Positions 23,836-48,563 of a stretch of 64,000 nucleotides of DNA are shown in pieces (position 1 is the stretch's first letter; every line of letters begins with the position of its first letter). A program made the position numbers and the translations under genes. The stretch spans positions 7,495,363 to 7,559,362 of the forward strand of contig NC_064542.1 of NCBI RefSeq assembly GCF_023856365.1, in the 5' to 3' direction. Under the pieces are notes generated by a model, which saw nothing but the letters and a program-made list of their open reading frames with translations, ran no database searches and was not told where the DNA came from. This DNA comes from Brienomyrus brachyistius. Taxonomy: Eukaryota > Chordata > Actinopteri > Osteoglossiformes > Mormyridae.

Positions 23836-26718
23836 AATTTATAAAATATTTAATTTTATCATGTTATTACTCTTATTACTCTTATTTACTGGAAAACACA
23901 ATCTTACTTTACTGTTTCCAATAGTTTACAGGACGAAGAGATTGAACTATAAAAACAAATACCACTTCTGTGACTTCCTAAAAAACCTTATTTTGTCATG
24001 TAGTATCAATGACTTCTCATATTTCGCTTCTGTGTACTTACAATAAGTGTACTAGTTAAAGAAAGGAATTCATTGCGAAATAGGAAATCAAATAATAACC
24101 TTTCATAACAACATTGTGCGACACAATAAACCAATCGCATGGATTTATCGTCGTGGTATGAATAATACCGAACATTTCGTAATGCCCTGTAATTCCTAAC
24201 ATTAACAAACAATAACAGGTCACTAAATGTAGATAATTTCAATCATCTATGTCCTGTACATATGGCAGAATTGACTTGATCACAGAAATCATTTACATGA
24301 CAAACGCGCTCTTCTGGAAGATGTACAAGGCGATTTACCCCAATTTACTGCAGGTTACTCACCTACAAGGTCTCGAGCGGCTGTAATTCGTATAGTAATT
24401 AATCGTAGTGGCTGTAGCCATGTGACGTCTTCTCCTCTTCCAGTGTTACTGCTTTTATGTTACTTCTGCTCAAAATACGTATCATAAACCCTCAAGTCTA
24501 TAAGTGTCAACAGAATAAAATCGCAAATATTAATAAACCCTAATACAGTTTAATCAGTTATGGAATTATACAGCTTACATGAATTTGTTTCACGCATTTA
24601 GTTTAAACTGTATTTCTCTGAATTACAATCAGCCGTCCAGACCCGCTGTAAACTTGTTTGCCGGTGCTGTGTGAATCAAAGCTTTGAGTTAAAAAAATAT
24701 ACCTTGATTGACAAGTCAGGCCACCATTGATCGCAGACTCCGATTTGTTCACCAGCCTCCTATTGGGCAGACTGGTGTACGTGTTTATACATGTTGTTAT
24801 TAGTGTTATAGAAGTGGATGTTAATCCTCTGAAAATTTTAAATTTAGACAAATTATGACGATGGCGGGACCGTGAACATTAGGCAAACATGCTTATATGA
24901 GATGATGATTCACTCTACATGAATTAAATGCCTTGCATGTAATCTGTGCACAACATATTGAATACGGGTTCAATTATACAATATTATTATTACTATGATT
25001 ACTGTTGCTTATTCCGGGTGTGATTATTTTCATTAAAAACACATAGGTTTTAAAATTCAAGCCATTTGCTGAATGCATTACTCATGAGCTCCCAGGAGGC
25101 GATTAGCTCCGAAAGTAGGTCAGTGTGTCAGGCAGCAGTAGCTCGAATATGGGAAACAAGCGACTCGTCAGTGCAAGCAGCAAAAAGAACCTGCATTATT
25201 AAGAGGCCGTATCTGCGTCATGCTATAAAAATACCAAGGTATCTTTATTGCCGTCTCGGCTCTTCTAGATCATAGTATAAAAAGTAATAAATAGCATATA
25301 AGAATAATATTACACCGTGTAATTGTAGGAAAGGGGGGGCAAATGGAATTATATGGACGGGAAGAAGGGGCAATGAATAGATTTTGTTTTCAGCACTGTT
25401 CATCCAGAAAATTGATGGATGGAAATCCGCAATATATATTTTTTGTACAATACAAAAGTTCTTCACCGTCCAAACCCGGCGTAATGAAATGCTTTTGTGT
25501 GCAGCAGCGACATCTGCTGTTCAGCGGAAAAACTAAAACTTAAAAACTCTGACGCCTGTCTGAAGAACATGATTAAACTGTACACTCGAAAATTGCCAAT
25601 CGTGTCTAACCGTGGCTATAGACTGGAAAAAATATGATAACCTTAATATCCTGAAGGAAAAATACCCTGAGTTAATTTTGATTCCGGATATGTGTTAAAC
25701 ATTATTCAATGGATAACAATATTAAGCTTCTCATCAGGTTACGCATGGCGGTGAACATCCATCACTGCCAAGAGAAATTGGATTTAGATTTTTTTTTTTA
25801 GAACAAATTTTTTATCTCACAAGACTAAAATCACTACATCTAGTAATGAATCAAACGACACTAATTTAATATATGTAATATTTTCTCCTGATTTCTTCAC
25901 ACTGCATATTACACAAGGCAGCGTAAACATATCAGATATCTCAGTGATTACAAAATTTTTGGTAATACAATGAATCCCTGAAATACATTTCCAGTGGTAT
26001 TTATGACACGTTCTTCATTCTCCACAAGGGACACCTTCCTCATACGGCAGAAATTATGCAGAAGTGGCACATCAGCCTCTTTTAACACCAGATCCGCTTA
26101 TCAGCTGGTTCAAAAAGCAACTTTTTACATTAAGACCCTTGGATGGTTAATTTCTCAGAACATGTAAAACCATCCATTAACATTCATTGAGAAATGAAAT
26201 GCAAATACTGTATCTGGGAACCTTCCTGAAATATAAACTGTTTAGCTAATTCATTTGAAATGTATTTGCACATACAAAGACTTCTTACAAGATCTTGCTG
26301 ATGCTGTGATTGCAGTATTTATATCATTATTTTGCCAGAACTTGCACATTGTAAGAAAACTAGTTTGTTGGAATTTCTGGAGTATTATTAATTTGTATAA
26401 GTGCTTTGGGATATGAGGTTTAAACTGAACACCAATCTGAACACTAGAAAAGGCTTAGAAGTTTGTATTAAACTCAACACAGATGGTGCAATACCAAGAA
26501 ATTAAACATTTCAAAGGCATAATTTAGAAAAGGCTTTATATTCTGAGGTAAATAAAAGAAAAAAAATACAAGCATATTAAACTCCCTGAAATTGTGTCAT
26601 TGTATAGTCACATACGACAAAAATAATTTCTTTAGACATATCAAAGATTTTTAGTTAAAAATCCGAACGTTGTACAGTTTTAGGTCTATTTGGCTCACTT
26701 TGAGTCCTTAAGTCAATG
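23836..26718. other. Gene-free AT-rich stretch between fbxl21 and akap17
   Basis: No exon or known repeat was recognised in this 2.9-kb interval. The part nearest 26718 probably includes the 3' UTR of the AKAP17-family gene on the minus strand, but I could not fix its polyadenylation site. Confidence 0.4.
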
Positions 26719-29700
26719 TCACATTTTGTTTCCCAGATGGCTGCTGCTACTCCTAACCCAACAGAGCTGATCTTCATCATCATACCTCCAGTTTGCAAGC
26801 TCATTTTCAAAGGTGAATGTGGTTCTAGCGTCCATACATTTACCATAGTAACCAAAATTATCTGCAGCTGCCTTATTTCCACAGGAAGCGTCCAGTCTTT
26901 CATGGCTCCTACTCCTGCGTGCCGGATCAGACTTAGCCCCCGGGGGGGCCTTGCAGCTTTTTTTCCATGTCCTCGTTTCTCCCGCCACATCCACTTTGTC
27001 GTTCTCAGGCTCCACATCTCTGTGCTTCTCTTTCTTCTTTTTCTTCCTTTTCTTCGTGTCCTCCGCCTCATCTGCTTGGCCACTGTAGTCCTTCTTCATT
27101 TTTTTTGCCTTCTTCCTCAGTTTCTCTTCCGGCTGGGGACATTCCCACCACCTTTCACTCTCCATAACCGCCACTTTCTTCTCCAGAACCTCGTCTTTCT
27201 CGTTCCCAATCGTACAGGCACCTCCACTATCCATTCTCTTCTCGCATTCTGCGTATTTCCGGTTCTGAATCTTGCCATCAGCATCCTCAGCACTCAGCTT
27301 TTTGGACTCTCTGCACTTATTTTCACTCAGACATTCTTTAAAATAAGCAGATGCAGGACGGCAGACTGACTCATTCTTCTTTGGAAATTCATCTTTTAAG
27401 ACGACAGTCCCTCTTTTGGGATGATCATCCCGGTCATCCTTCTGATTATGGGAGGTGTGTTTTGTGTGCTGAGAGCTGGACTTGTTCCAGGAAACCTCAA
27501 ACTCTCTGCTGTATCCCCCCATCAACCCCCTGTGTGGGCCGAGCATCTTCTGTGCTGGTTCAGTTTCCTTAATGGTAATTTTCCATTTGTACCTATCCTC
27601 ATCACTGGGATTACTTTTATCTGAATTCTGACTGATGCTCACCTCTGTGCAAACCCCCCTATCTAAGTTTCTAAGGCTGATGAGGAAACTTTTGCCATCA
27701 TCAGACACCCTCCTCCGCCACATGGACTCATTGCATGGGGGGTGGAAGTTCTCATACGGCCCCAAATAGCTTGTATGTGGGTAGTGGTTGAGTATGTAAT
27801 TTAGGAACTCTTCCGATTCATAGACCTTTTCTTTCTTGCTGTGTACTGCAAACCAGTGCTTACCGCTAGAAAATTCTCCGCCTGCTATCAAGGAGCAACT
27901 GTGGTGACGCTGATTTGTCGGAGGCCACGTGTTCTCGGTGAGGTCCCGCTGTGTGTGACTCTGGCTGATTGTTATCCGGAGTGGGCTGTACGGTCCACTC
28001 GGCCTTGAATGCTCCTGAGACGGAGCATGTTCATCGCCAGTGGTACGCTCCCTGGAGGGAACTGGGATGATAGTGTCCGGAGAACAAACCACAGGCTTTT
28101 TGCTTTCTGCGGAAAGGTCTTGTCCAGGCTCCACCTTTACATCTCTGCTTCCTTCATATGAAGAAACTGGAGGTATGCAGCTCGACTTCTCTTCTTTTTT
28201 GATCACCTTTCTTGCATACTGCACTTTGGCTAAACCACGCTAGGAGCAAGAAGAGACACAAAATTGGCACAATAAAATTGAGCATTAATTAACATAAAAA
28301 TGAGCACTAAAAAAAACGAATAAAGTAGATATTAAATGAAAGATTCCCAAAGTGTTGCCGTAATCTTACTAATATGTGGACAGATTATTGGTAGATATTA
28401 CTAGACATAACCGTTGAAGTGTGATTTTCACAAGGGCAGCATCTCCTGCTTAAAGCATTACAAGTCTGTACCTGGGCTCTGTGAAGTAGGGCGGAGAGCA
28501 GTCTGATGGACTGCAGCCTTCTCTGCACCAAAACGAACTTCCTCTCCTCCCAAAGCTGCTCCTCCTTCTCCTCCTGACTCTGCACGTGTGCCTGCGTCTG
28601 CAGCGCCCTCCTCTCAGACTCCTCTTTTCGTCTTTCGGCTCGCCGTCGCAGCTTGTCCTGGTGCCTTTTTAGTCGCTGGTCCTCTCGTCGCTTTCTTAGG
28701 TTTAGGAAAAAGAAGCACAACCCGGGCCGTCCTCATCAGACACTACTGGAACGGTTATGTTCCGATATCACCTATTAACTCAGGCTTACTTTGGATTGGT
28801 CCTTCTTTAATGTATTGTAGATGTTTCAAGTGATTAAAACACATAAAACACATGAGTTTCTACTAAAAGACAATCCACTCTGCTGTAAACACATAGTAAA
28901 TGCAACAACAAACATTATATTAATATATACACACTGCACTTTGGAATAAAATCAAGCAGGGATGAACTCTTAATCTGCCACACAAAGACAAAATGGCAGC
29001 TCTGGTGACATCCTCTACCTGTCAGCCTCCTCTTCCCTCTCGTATCTTTTCTCCCGCTGCCTCTTCTCCTCCAGTGCTTCCAGCTGCCTTCTTTCCATTT
29101 GCCTCTTCTGCACTGCTGCCTCACTCAAGTGGCTGGTTAAGTCTAAGCTTACCTAAGAAACATGCACAATTATTAGCAGTGCCTCTGCAAACAGAGCAAT
29201 ATTAAAAACGCTTAGATCCTCGCCGTTGAGGTTCCTGCGGGCTACCCCACCCCCGCCGCTTCCACACACCTTGACGTTGCACACCAAGGCTTTTCCATCG
29301 CTCTCCTTCAGCATTAGCCTCATTCCTCTCAGAGACTCCATCGCGTTCCTAAGGTCCTCACGCTGTTGGAACTGAAGGTAAACATCAAAGGTCTGCAGGC
29401 CGGACACGCTAAAAGCATTAGACAGTTTACTGCCCGTCTCCTCTCTGTAAACATCAAGAGTTGGAATGTCCATATTGCGTATAGGGCCGAAGTGTTCAAA
29501 CACCTCCCGAACGATCTCCTCCCTAGGTTTCTGGCACCGGGACTCTGAGGTACTGAACCACTTGCAGGGAAGACCATCCAGGTGTAGCGTATCTGGCCAT
29601 TCCTCTTCATCCTGGAAGAAGGACTCCCACTCCTTGCGAGTTGGGAAGTCTGTACTGCATTCAGAAGCAAGGACCTGGAAAGCTCTGTCCCCAGCCATGC

Positions 29701-30004
29701 CATCCAGTGTCTGCCCATTCAGCTTCTGACACAGCACCTTGCCCAAGGCTTTGGTTTCTAGCTCCGCTTCAAAGCGCACAAAATCCAGAGTACTCTTAGA
29801 AACACGTATGGAGGTGAACTGGAGGGGGTGCACCATCTGCTTAAGCCTGGCCATGACCTCCCAGTTGGACACTGCCTTGGCAGGCTCCAGTAAGTCGGCC
29901 CACGTCACTGTAATGGCCAGCTTCGATATGGGCTTCAGGAAGAGACGCCGGCTGCAGCATAACTCCAGCGCTTCAGAGGAGTCATGAATAATAGTCGCAG
30001 CCAT
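26719..30004 (-). CDS. akap17b: A-kinase anchoring protein 17 family (AKAP17B-like)
   Basis: AKAP17A (XE7/SFRS17A) binds the regulatory subunit of protein kinase A and acts in splicing speckles. This gene is a family member. Four exons join in frame: 30004-29270, 29152-29019, 28694-28472 and 28239-26719 (2,613 bp, 870 aa). Residues 1-245 match the family N-terminus: MAATIIHDSSEALELC, SNWEVMARLKQMV, and an RRM-like part around LDGLPCKWFS to DGKALVCNVK. Residues 246-364 are a charged coiled coil (KRQMERRQLEALEEKRQRE, then RRLQSIRLLSALLHRAQ). Exon 4 encodes about 500 residues, including an aromatic-rich block near 490-600 (HWFAVHSKKEKVYESEEFLN) and a Lys-rich low-complexity run. A splice acceptor at 30020-30021 leaves only 15 UTR bases before ATG, so a non-coding first exon lies upstream. 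I chose the B paralogue because of X-type linkage with atp7a and divergence from human AKAP17A; the A/B choice is uncertain. Confidence 0.75.
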
Positions 30005-30689
30005 ACTAACTTTTATGGCCTACACAGAAGTGAAAGACAAAAATTGCATCATTGACCAGTACAGAATTGTATTCTACAGTGACACCGTCACGCAGTTCGC
30101 CGCAAATATTTACGAGAGTAGTCACGCATGCCATCTTTAACCTCAAAAGCAAGCTAGTTTACCTAAATAAACCGCTTTAGCAATGTTCCTCGTTAGCCTA
30201 CTGTGCCAATTTAACAGTCTCTCATTATACAATTATATAAGCTTGAAAGTTATTTTGTTTTGCTTTGCGCTAAAAACCAGTCAATCGCTGCAGAAAAACT
30301 TCATTCTCAGTTTACCAACTCAGCTACAACAGAGTAAAGCAGCTTTAGCCAGTCGACGAACTATGCAAACACACCTTGATAACACACTCGTCTGTTGTGT
30401 AAACACCAAAAGGAGTCCACTGATCTGCAGCTTGCGAAACAGCAAAATTTTAAGAACCATCTAGTCGACGGTTTTATTTTCGCACGAATGTGAGGCTGCC
30501 ATAGATAGCTGGCGCTAGCAGTAGCCATGCAGGCTAACATTGCTCGGGTCAGAAACTGCCATGCTGGCAGCTGTACGTGCACTTAACGCGTAAATCGTTT
30601 CACGATGCGGGAAATATAACAATAAAACATACATGCTAACTACACATATCCACTTTAATTATTCCAAAATACCTTTTTAACGAGGGAAC

Positions 30690-30810
30690 GCTAGCTGTAA
30701 GCACTTCCGGGTTCTTGCTACTGACGCCGAGCAGTTACCTCCGCAGATCGGAGGTGGTTGAGGCTGTCATGGCGCTTCCAACGGCAGAATGACCGCGCTC
30801 ACGTCTTCAC
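30690..30810 (-). promoter_or_regulatory. Candidate promoter and non-coding first exon of akap17
   Basis: This block is richer in CpG than its surroundings. It contains an ETS-type site (CACTTCCGG at 30702) and a minus-strand splice donor G|GTAACT ending an exon at 30739. That donor could pair with the acceptor at 30020-30021 just before the akap17 start codon. The transcription start would then lie near 30790-30810. There is no TATA box. All of this is inference from motifs and splice logic. Confidence 0.4.
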
Positions 30811-31667
30811 TAAAATGGTTATTTATCATAGTAAAAATTCTATCTGTATAGACTCGTTAGCGTCCTAGTCAACAAATAAAATATTTAAAATTATGAATTA
30901 TAATACATAAGTAGATAAAGTATTCGGAAATTATATAAACTAAAACTCAACTTAATGTACTAAAATACATCGAACTGAATAAGATTTTATTATCGATAAC
31001 GTAAGACACTAAGTCTTTGCTCCTTATTTAATTAATCTGTATTATTATCTCTAACATTCTCCTACGCTATAATAACTTGCTGGACGGAGTTTTGAGAATA
31101 CAATACAACGTTATAATCTTCTTTACGCTTCTCGAAACAAGTATAAAGCCCCGTTGGCTGATACAACAAATATTTTAACTAAACATCTTAACAAGAAAAT
31201 ACTATTGTTTATTGTGAAGTATAACTCCGTTAAAGTTAATTATGATGAAAAGGGGTCTAGGACGCGCCCCTTTTCCGAATGTATCACATTTGCAACATGC
31301 TGCGCCCCGTGTTTCCGGTCATACCGGACGTGACGACATGGCTATAAATTACTTGAAGGAACTCCAAAAAAATGCATTGGTTGTATGAAATAAAGCCTGT
31401 AGGCTGTGATGACTCTACAAGCTGAAGACAAGGAGTAAATGAATGTAAAGGGTGCCTCACTTCCAAAGGTCTGTCATTAAAATGCCACTGAGCACCAGCG
31501 CCAGCGTTCCATTGGGGTGAGAGCGCTGTGTATAGTAGTCTGTAACTAAAAAGCGGTGTGCAGCTAGCTAGATTAAATATGCATGTGTCTGTTGACATTT
31601 AACAGCTTTTCGTCTATTTACCATCTTATTCTGGTGTAGTTTGTTATGTGATGTTGTGTATCCGCAG
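30811..31667. other. Intergenic region between the divergent akap17 and atp7a genes
   Basis: This AT-rich stretch contains a small CpG-containing block at about 31260-31340 (GCGCCCC, CCGTGTTTCCGG, CGGACGTGACG). The block may mark the atp7a transcription start. No exon could be proved. Confidence 0.35.
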
Positions 31668-31770
31668 ATGAAGAGTGAGCTGGGGTCAAATCTGGCTTTA
31701 CAGTGCGAGAAAGGGGAAGCTGACCGCAAGTTTCATTGGAAGCTTTGACTTCGGACGTGACTGCTTTAAG
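31668..31770 (+). other. Candidate non-coding exon of atp7a with an upstream ORF
   Basis: The sequence is preceded by a splice acceptor (TATCCGCAG) and followed by a strong donor (AAG|GTAATATG), giving a 103-bp exon about 1.5 kb before the atp7a start. It opens with an ATG that starts a 26-codon ORF ending in TGA at 31746-31748, so if used the exon would place a short upstream ORF in the leader. Support is splice-site pattern only. Confidence 0.35.
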
Positions 31771-32303
31771 GTAATATGCTAGTTAAGCTTTTTCATTACT
31801 TATCTAAGCAATTTTTAAACCGTTATTAACGATTTACCATCATGGTAAACATCTTAAATAACCTTTTGCGCTATGAAGATATGGATTATGTATTATGTAT
31901 AAGCTGTGTAGCTATACTATTTTTCAAAAAATGTTTTAACGTTATCTGTCATTCTTTGTTTACCGTTTTCCGTAGCTTAGGCAGTTCAGATACAGAAAAG
32001 TTAAATGCCTCCTAAGAGTGACTTGCAACAAAGTGATATCGGGGTGTTTTTTTTCGATCGTGGCAGTCTGCTACTCTTTAATTTTAAGGATGTTTAGGTA
32101 AATATATAGATAATTTTATAGCCGTTTCCTGTCTGTGTTGAAATAAATTTTCATCACATTATCTAACTGTTCTTTTAGATGGAATGTTATGAATATTGCC
32201 AGTGACGGCCATTAGACTAGAATATGCCAGTAAAAGTTTCGCCAAAGTTAGTTTTTTTTATGATGTGTACTTTTTAACAATAAAATATAAAAATATGCTT
32301 GAA

Positions 32304-32402
32304 ACGGGGGTTGTTCAGTGGTTAGCACTGCCGCTTCACCTCTGGGACCAATGTTTGAATCTTCACCAGGGTGCCGTCTATTTGGAGTTTGCATGTTTAT
32401 AG
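32304..32402 (+). mobile_element. tRNA-derived SINE head fragment
   Basis: The stretch has box A-like CAGTGGTTAGCACTG and box B-like sequence near 32353, and continues to GGAGTTTGCATGTTTATAG. It matches the first 100 bases of the fuller SINE at 43461. The body and tail are missing, so this is a 3'-truncated or decayed copy. Confidence 0.7.
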
Positions 32403-33203
32403 ACAACTGAGGGGAAACGGTCCATTTGACTGTCTTATGTCGCTACCAATGGGGGACACAGACACTGAGACAGGTGTATAAATCTGAACTTGTTTGTATT
32501 CTCAACACTAGATATGGTTGTGAGCAGTTTCGCGAAAATGACTGTTCAGTGTGCAGTAACCTACGATAATACTCATTTGTCATTGTTGAACAGTCTGTCT
32601 ATGATTTGTTTAACAACTGAACAACCTTAATATGTTTACTATTATATATAGTTTACTTTAAGAATTTTACCTCTGAGAGAAACTACTTATCTTGCTGTTC
32701 TTTCATATATTGTTTGCATCCATTATATATTATTTACTTTGTTTTTTGGTTTTGCATCGGCTTTGTAAGTCTTTAACATAATGCCATTTTGTGTAACATA
32801 AGTTAAACCTTTGAGTCTCGACTCTCCTAAGTATAATCTTTCATAAATGGTCTGTGAGGCTTTTCCTTCTTTGTCCTTCTCAGCCTTAGCTCTCTGAACA
32901 GAATGGGTGTTTAAAGGTTACTGGGCTGGATCTCGGGGATCTGGCTGTGGTGCAGTGTCTGCTGATTATCTGGAAATACTTAAATCTCTAGTTTTCTGAT
33001 TGTGGCTTAAAGAGCCAGGGATTCGAGCCTCACTCTATATGAGATGCGTAACATGTGGGAAACTAGACTGGTGGGGGAGTTTCAGCTGAATGGATCTGGT
33101 ATTTGGTAGATGCACGGCGATTAAATTCTGTTGGGTTTCTGATCGTTGACTGAAGTCAATGCCAGGGTCGTTGAACCATGGGGGTGCTCTTATTTCTCTG
33201 AAT

Positions 33204-33267
33204 CATTGGCTGTAACGTGCTGTAACGACTCTCCTCATTGGCTGTAACGTGCTGTAACGACTCTCCT
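33204..33267 (+). repeat. Direct 32-bp duplication just upstream of the atp7a start
   Basis: Two identical 32-bp units are adjacent (33204-33235, 33236-33267). Each has ATTGGCTGTAACGTGCTGTA followed by CGACTCTCCT. The second copy supplies the pyrimidine-rich tract immediately before the first coding exon of atp7a, and each copy carries an inverted CCAAT motif (ATTGG). Confidence 0.9.
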
Positions 33268-33295
33268 CTTTGGCTGCCCTGAAGGCTGCCAAGTC

Positions 33296-47102
<13,807 letters not shown>

Positions 47103-47602
47103 CCGGTCGCCCCCAGGGCCTTGACCTGAACCACACCCCATCCCCCATACGGGTCAGACCACAGTGCCAAGGCACTCTCTATAGGCCCGTCGATTCTCCA
47201 TTCCGTCATCTCCACCATGCAAGCTGCACTCCAAAGGGAGCTAGTCGGGTATTTGTAAAGGCTTTATTTAATCAACAGCTGGTAGCCAGGATCACTTAAA
47301 CCACAGTGCTTCAGCTTGGAGGTCGGAGACTCACTGGCCCACATGGAGGGCAGTGAAGAGCCAGTCTGACACAAGTGCTGTTTTAAGACAATCGGAGGCT
47401 TTTAGAAGAATCCCCTAGTGTAAAAAGAATTTTACCCATGTTGTTGATAGAGTGATTTGATAAAATATTTTATTAAATGATTATCTTTTAGTTGTAACAC
47501 AATTGAAATTTTTTATATAAAGAGTAATATAATTTTTTTGTCTTTTAAAGCGATATGATTATATGATTATGATAGAAGGACCAGCAAATTGTTTTCCCAA
47601 CA
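47103..47602 (+). other. Probable 3' UTR of atp7a
   Basis: The sequence follows the TGA at 47100-47102 without a recognisable splice site. An ATTAAA polyadenylation-signal variant lies at 47472-47477, and the region becomes AT-rich before it. The transcript end would be about 15-30 bp further on. A transposon remnant begins at 47603. Confidence 0.5.
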
Positions 47603-48563
47603 TATAGTCAGCTCCAGAATTATTGGCACCCTTCATGAAAACGAACTAAAATGAGTATTTTAAAAGAATCACACATGCAAAATATTTTTTGGCTAAAAAA
47701 ATAGTTTTTATTTTCAAACAGACTTTTAGAGCAAAATATAGTTTTCCTTTAGTAACACAAATTTTCTGAAAAATGCAAATTCCAAAAATACTGACAGCCT
47801 AAGTTTCCGTGTTTGGTGGAGCCTCCCCTGGTGGGAATGACGGCACTCGCCTCTTTCTCTGTAGGGCTTAACAAGGCTGCAGATCACCCGTGGAGGGGTC
47901 TCTCTGCGGATCACCCGTGGGGGGGGGGTCTCTCTGCGGATCACCCGTGGGGGGGTCTCTCTGCGGATCACCCGTGGGGGGGGTCTCTCTGCGGATCACC
48001 CGTGGGGGGGGGTCTCTCTGCGGATCACCCGTGGGGGGGGGGGTCTCTCTGCGGATCACCCGTGGGGGGGGGTCTCTCTGCGGATCACCCGTGGGGGGGG
48101 TCTCTCTGCGGATCACCCGTGGGGGGGGGTCTCTCTGCGGATCACCCGTGGAGGGGTATATGTTCCATGCAGAACATTTCCAACTCATTGAGAACCTTCT
48201 GTTCAGTTGATGCCACAAAAGTCCGAAGACTGAAAGAGCCAGGTTTCTGCAGCCATTTCTTTGTCGATTTTGATCTGTGCTTCCGGTCATTGTCTTGTTG
48301 GGAGACCCAGCCTCGGCCTAGTTTTAGTTGTCTGGCTGGAGCGACCAGATTTAGATCTGAAATGTTGCAGTTATGAAACTGTGATCTTTGTGCTGCTCTT
48401 TGCCTCTCTAAGCATCCTCCTCACTGTGGGGGCAGTATGTGGATGTGTCCCCTTCCTGGCAAATTTTCATCAGGTCCATGCTTTTCAACCTTTATAATCA
48501 TCACATGCATTATCTATAGTGCTCACTTTCTTGAGGGGGTCATTTTTTCTGGAGTTGACTGTA
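47603..48563. mobile_element. Tc1/mariner-like inverted-repeat element remnant
   Basis: The left end TATAGTCAGCTCCAGAATTA and the right end TTCTGGAGTTGACTGTA form imperfect inverted repeats about 960 bp apart. The interior has no intact transposase. It contains an expanded G-rich minisatellite (47882-48160) that accounts for part of its length. Long apparent open frames on both strands come from that minisatellite. Confidence 0.6.
47882..48160. repeat. G-rich minisatellite, about 10 copies of 27-31 bp
   Basis: Units read GATCACCCGTGG, a run of G, then TCTCTCTGCG. The G run varies from about 7 to 12, the only major difference between copies, and the first and last units are interrupted by an A (GTGGAGGGG). 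Length variation by slippage of the G run is obvious. Adjacent long G runs could form quadruplexes on the plus strand. Confidence 0.95.

Noticed and set aside
26716..27369. 217-codon plus-strand open frame, rich in Phe/Leu/Ser
   Set aside because: Antisense of the lysine/glutamate-rich part of the AKAP17 exon; hydrophobic composition follows from reverse-complementing AAG/GAG codons.
47813..48376. 187-codon plus frame and 140-codon minus frame with PVGGG and RRETPP repeats
   Set aside because: They are generated by the G-run minisatellite in a transposon remnant and change frame with G-run length.
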